Below are positions 61,740 to 64,000 of a DNA stretch of 64,000 nucleotides, one piece after another. Below the pieces are notes generated by a model. The model did not search any database, was not told the DNA's origin, and saw only the letters and a list, made by a program, of their open reading frames with translations. Where the stretch lies: contig NW_023604295.1 of NCBI RefSeq assembly GCF_014898055.3, positions 66,365,730 to 66,429,729 of the forward strand. The letters run 5' to 3'. The stretch comes from Talpa occidentalis (lineage: Eukaryota > Chordata > Mammalia > Eulipotyphla > Talpidae). The stretch's first letter is position 1, and every line of letters starts with the position of its first letter. A program made the position numbers and the translations under genes.

Positions 61740-63835
61740 TAGCAGAAGACTGTAATATTTATAATTGAAAGTAGGGCAACATGACCATAGAGGCACAAAT
61801 TAATTCCAACTCGTTTATCCAAGAGGAGAGAATTTTACATACAGGTGGAGACAACAAAAAAGAGGTAAAATTTGAAATAACCTATGTATAGGTTTTCCAG
61901 GAACAGAGCTAGAAAAGGATGCTCAGGGACCAGTCAGTGGTGGGGTTCACAGGAGCAAAGATAAGCGCAGGAAGTAATGGGGGATGCCATTGATAATCAG
62001 GATGGAGAAAATGTTATGGAAACCAAAATGTCCTGTAACTATTTAACTTCTTAATTTATTTTTTAATGTTTGATTATTTAATGTTTGCTATAGACAACAA
62101 TTTTTAATATCCCCTGAAATATTTAACCTTTGTAAAAATCAAGGACTAGGGAATCCAGGCCAAAGGACCTGGGAATGTTTTCTGATTATTTGTAGCTATT
62201 TTACTGAATGAGCACTGCACTAGATGTAGTACAAGCAAAGAATAAAATAATGTTACATTTCCCCACCATATCCTGTTTGACTCTTTTGAAGATTTTTTCA
62301 ATAACTGCAGTCCAATCCAATAGAGCTAGGCTTTCAGGTAACACCTACTCTGGTCCAAACCAGAGATGCTCTCTTTTTAGGGGCCCTTCAGGAATCCAGG
62401 CAGTCTTCTGGAGCATGGGTACCAAGCAAGCTTCCGCTAACAGACTAACTTAGCTCAGAGGTAAATTCATAAGCCCATCAGCCGGGCAGTCATGGCTCAG
62501 CCCACACAGCCTCTTTCTCCTGTGTAGTTACAAAGGGCCAGTTCCAGCCAGAGTTCTCTGATTTAAATTTGTTGGCAAGAGTCACACACTATCTACCTAA
62601 GAGTTAAAGGAAACAGTTTTTTTTTTTTGAGGGGTTGGCTTAGAGGTCCCCTTCTCTGTTTACATGGAAGCAGAGGGAAAGAGCCTCTTGCTCCAGGCAT
62701 GCCCTTCACTTTCTGGAAGAATTCCTCAGTCTTACCTATCCAACTTCATCTTGAAGATAAAGCATCTCTAATGCAGCCTGGTACAATATCCTGCAAAGGT
62801 GGCCTCACACCTCACTCCAAGCTACTTCTCCAAATTCTGGAGTTTGAGGGTGTCTGTGAACCCACTCGTCTGAGGCTATGCAGCTCTTGTGTTTCTTCTC
62901 TTAGCCTCATCCCAGAGGCCACAGACTGCTAATATCTTCATTTCTGCCTCCTCAGAAACTCTGATGTGAACCTTGCCATTAACCAAAGAATGCCTGCTTT
63001 CGCACTGTGACAGTGTTCTTCAGGGGAGTCGATACTTTGTATGCGCATCACTTAGATAATTCTGAATTCAACCTGGCAAGTTTCTCCTTTCTCTAGCTTT
63101 CTCTTCTGGCCCCCAAGACCAAAGTGACCACAGAAATGAAAATTTCTTCTCATCTAAGAATGAAGATTTCATGATTTATGGGGAAAGGGACAGGCAGATG
63201 GGAACTCCTGCTGCATGGGGTGACCTGAGATCTTTTTAAATATTTTTAAGTAAGTGTGTGCTAATGAACTCTGAACTCTTTCATTCAAAATTAGACATAA
63301 GATTTTCAGGACAAATGGAATCATGAAGACAACAGAAAGGGAAATGCAGAGTAAAATGACAAGTCTTTCAGAAAGTTGTGAACAGAAAGGACAGAAATGT
63401 AGCAGCAGAAAAACCTACTGTCATAGTTAAAACCAAACAAACGTGAACCACAGTAATTACAGAGCTATCCAGATTTCAGCTAAGCAACACCACCCTTTGA
63501 TATTTAGATAAAATTAGCCAAACCATTATCCCAAGTCCTGTGGGAAGTCCTGACCCGATACATCCAGGGATTAAAATTCTCGTGGTCATTTCTGACAGAC
63601 ATTTCTACTTCTGTGAAACTCAGATAGCTTCTCCCACAAGGCTTTGTTTTTGAAGCAGTTTTTATTGAAAATTTAGAAAAATCAAGATAGTTTTTATCTC
63701 AGCAAGGCATACCACTTAAAATTGATCTTAGATATTTCTGTTACAGCCTGTGGCTGTTTCAGTGATCACTTTCTGCACTTGCCTCAAACTCCTGATATAA
63801 TTTTCTCTTTGTTCTCTTTTCTCTCACAAAAGATA
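61740..63835. other. intergenic stretch, moderately GC-richer
   Basis: 62150-63120 is less AT-rich than its surroundings and has short open frames (62208-62453, 62627-62932), but no splice signals in a consistent pattern and no protein I recognise. Could be an old LTR or a regulatory region. Confidence 0.4.
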
Positions 63836-63839
63836 ACCA

Positions 63840-63990
63840 CATTTTAATCCCTGGAACCTATGAATGTTACCTCTTAAATGGGAAAGAGGGGAGGAAGGAG
63901 ATGCTTAACTTAAGACTCTTAAAATAGGGGATGTATTCTGCCTGGGTGGGCCTGTAAGAGGGAGGCAGAAGATGATGCTATAGGTAGACA
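63840..63990. mobile_element. ancient interspersed repeat, family not assigned
   Basis: TAATCCCTGGAACCTATGAATG…CTGGGTGGGCCTGTAAGAGGGAGGCAGA follows a common old mammalian repeat; it runs to the window end. Confidence 0.45.
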
Positions 63991-64000
63991 CACTGAGGAA

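Overview
The window is nuclear DNA of a placental mammal. It is AT-rich and dominated by retroposons, with old MIR, L2, hAT and L1 remnants shared by all placentals, younger L1 3' ends with intact target-site duplications (TSDs), and one abundant tRNA-derived SINE family (11 copies, about 270 bp each) that I cannot match to a named family. The SINE head resembles tRNA SINEs of laurasiatherians, so a laurasiatherian such as a bat is plausible, but this is inference. None of the prokaryote-type features (operons, CRISPR, origins) applies.

The only gene I can name is EPHA3, an ephrin receptor tyrosine kinase, on the minus strand. Its first coding exon (signal peptide plus the first mature residues) is at 15441-15528, with a strong start context and a phase-1 GTAAGC donor. 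Everything to the left (1-15440) is the 5' part of EPHA3 intron 1; I did not find exon 2 there. A dense CpG island (about 8221-8700) lies inside this intron, about 6.7 kb downstream of exon 1. Everything to the right (about 15.9-64 kb) is the 5' flank of EPHA3, which is a gene desert in other mammals. In this flank I see two minus-strand segments that look like spliced exons (23958-24076 and 27695-27757) and belong to no gene I recognise.

The flank also holds four endogenous retrovirus LTRs (31920-32740, 37002-37377, 46623-47874, 58680-59310), a broken integrase-like pol remnant beside the last, and a 5'-truncated L1 (56943-57788) that appears to carry about 230 bp of 3'-transduced non-L1 DNA inside one pair of 18-bp TSDs.

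The most interesting pattern is that the body of the 11-copy SINE is collinear with the R-U5 part of the LTR at 37002-37377, in the same sense and including an exact 17-bp match. This suggests a SINE made by fusing a tRNA-derived Pol III promoter to LTR sequence, with the LTR poly(A) signal lost.
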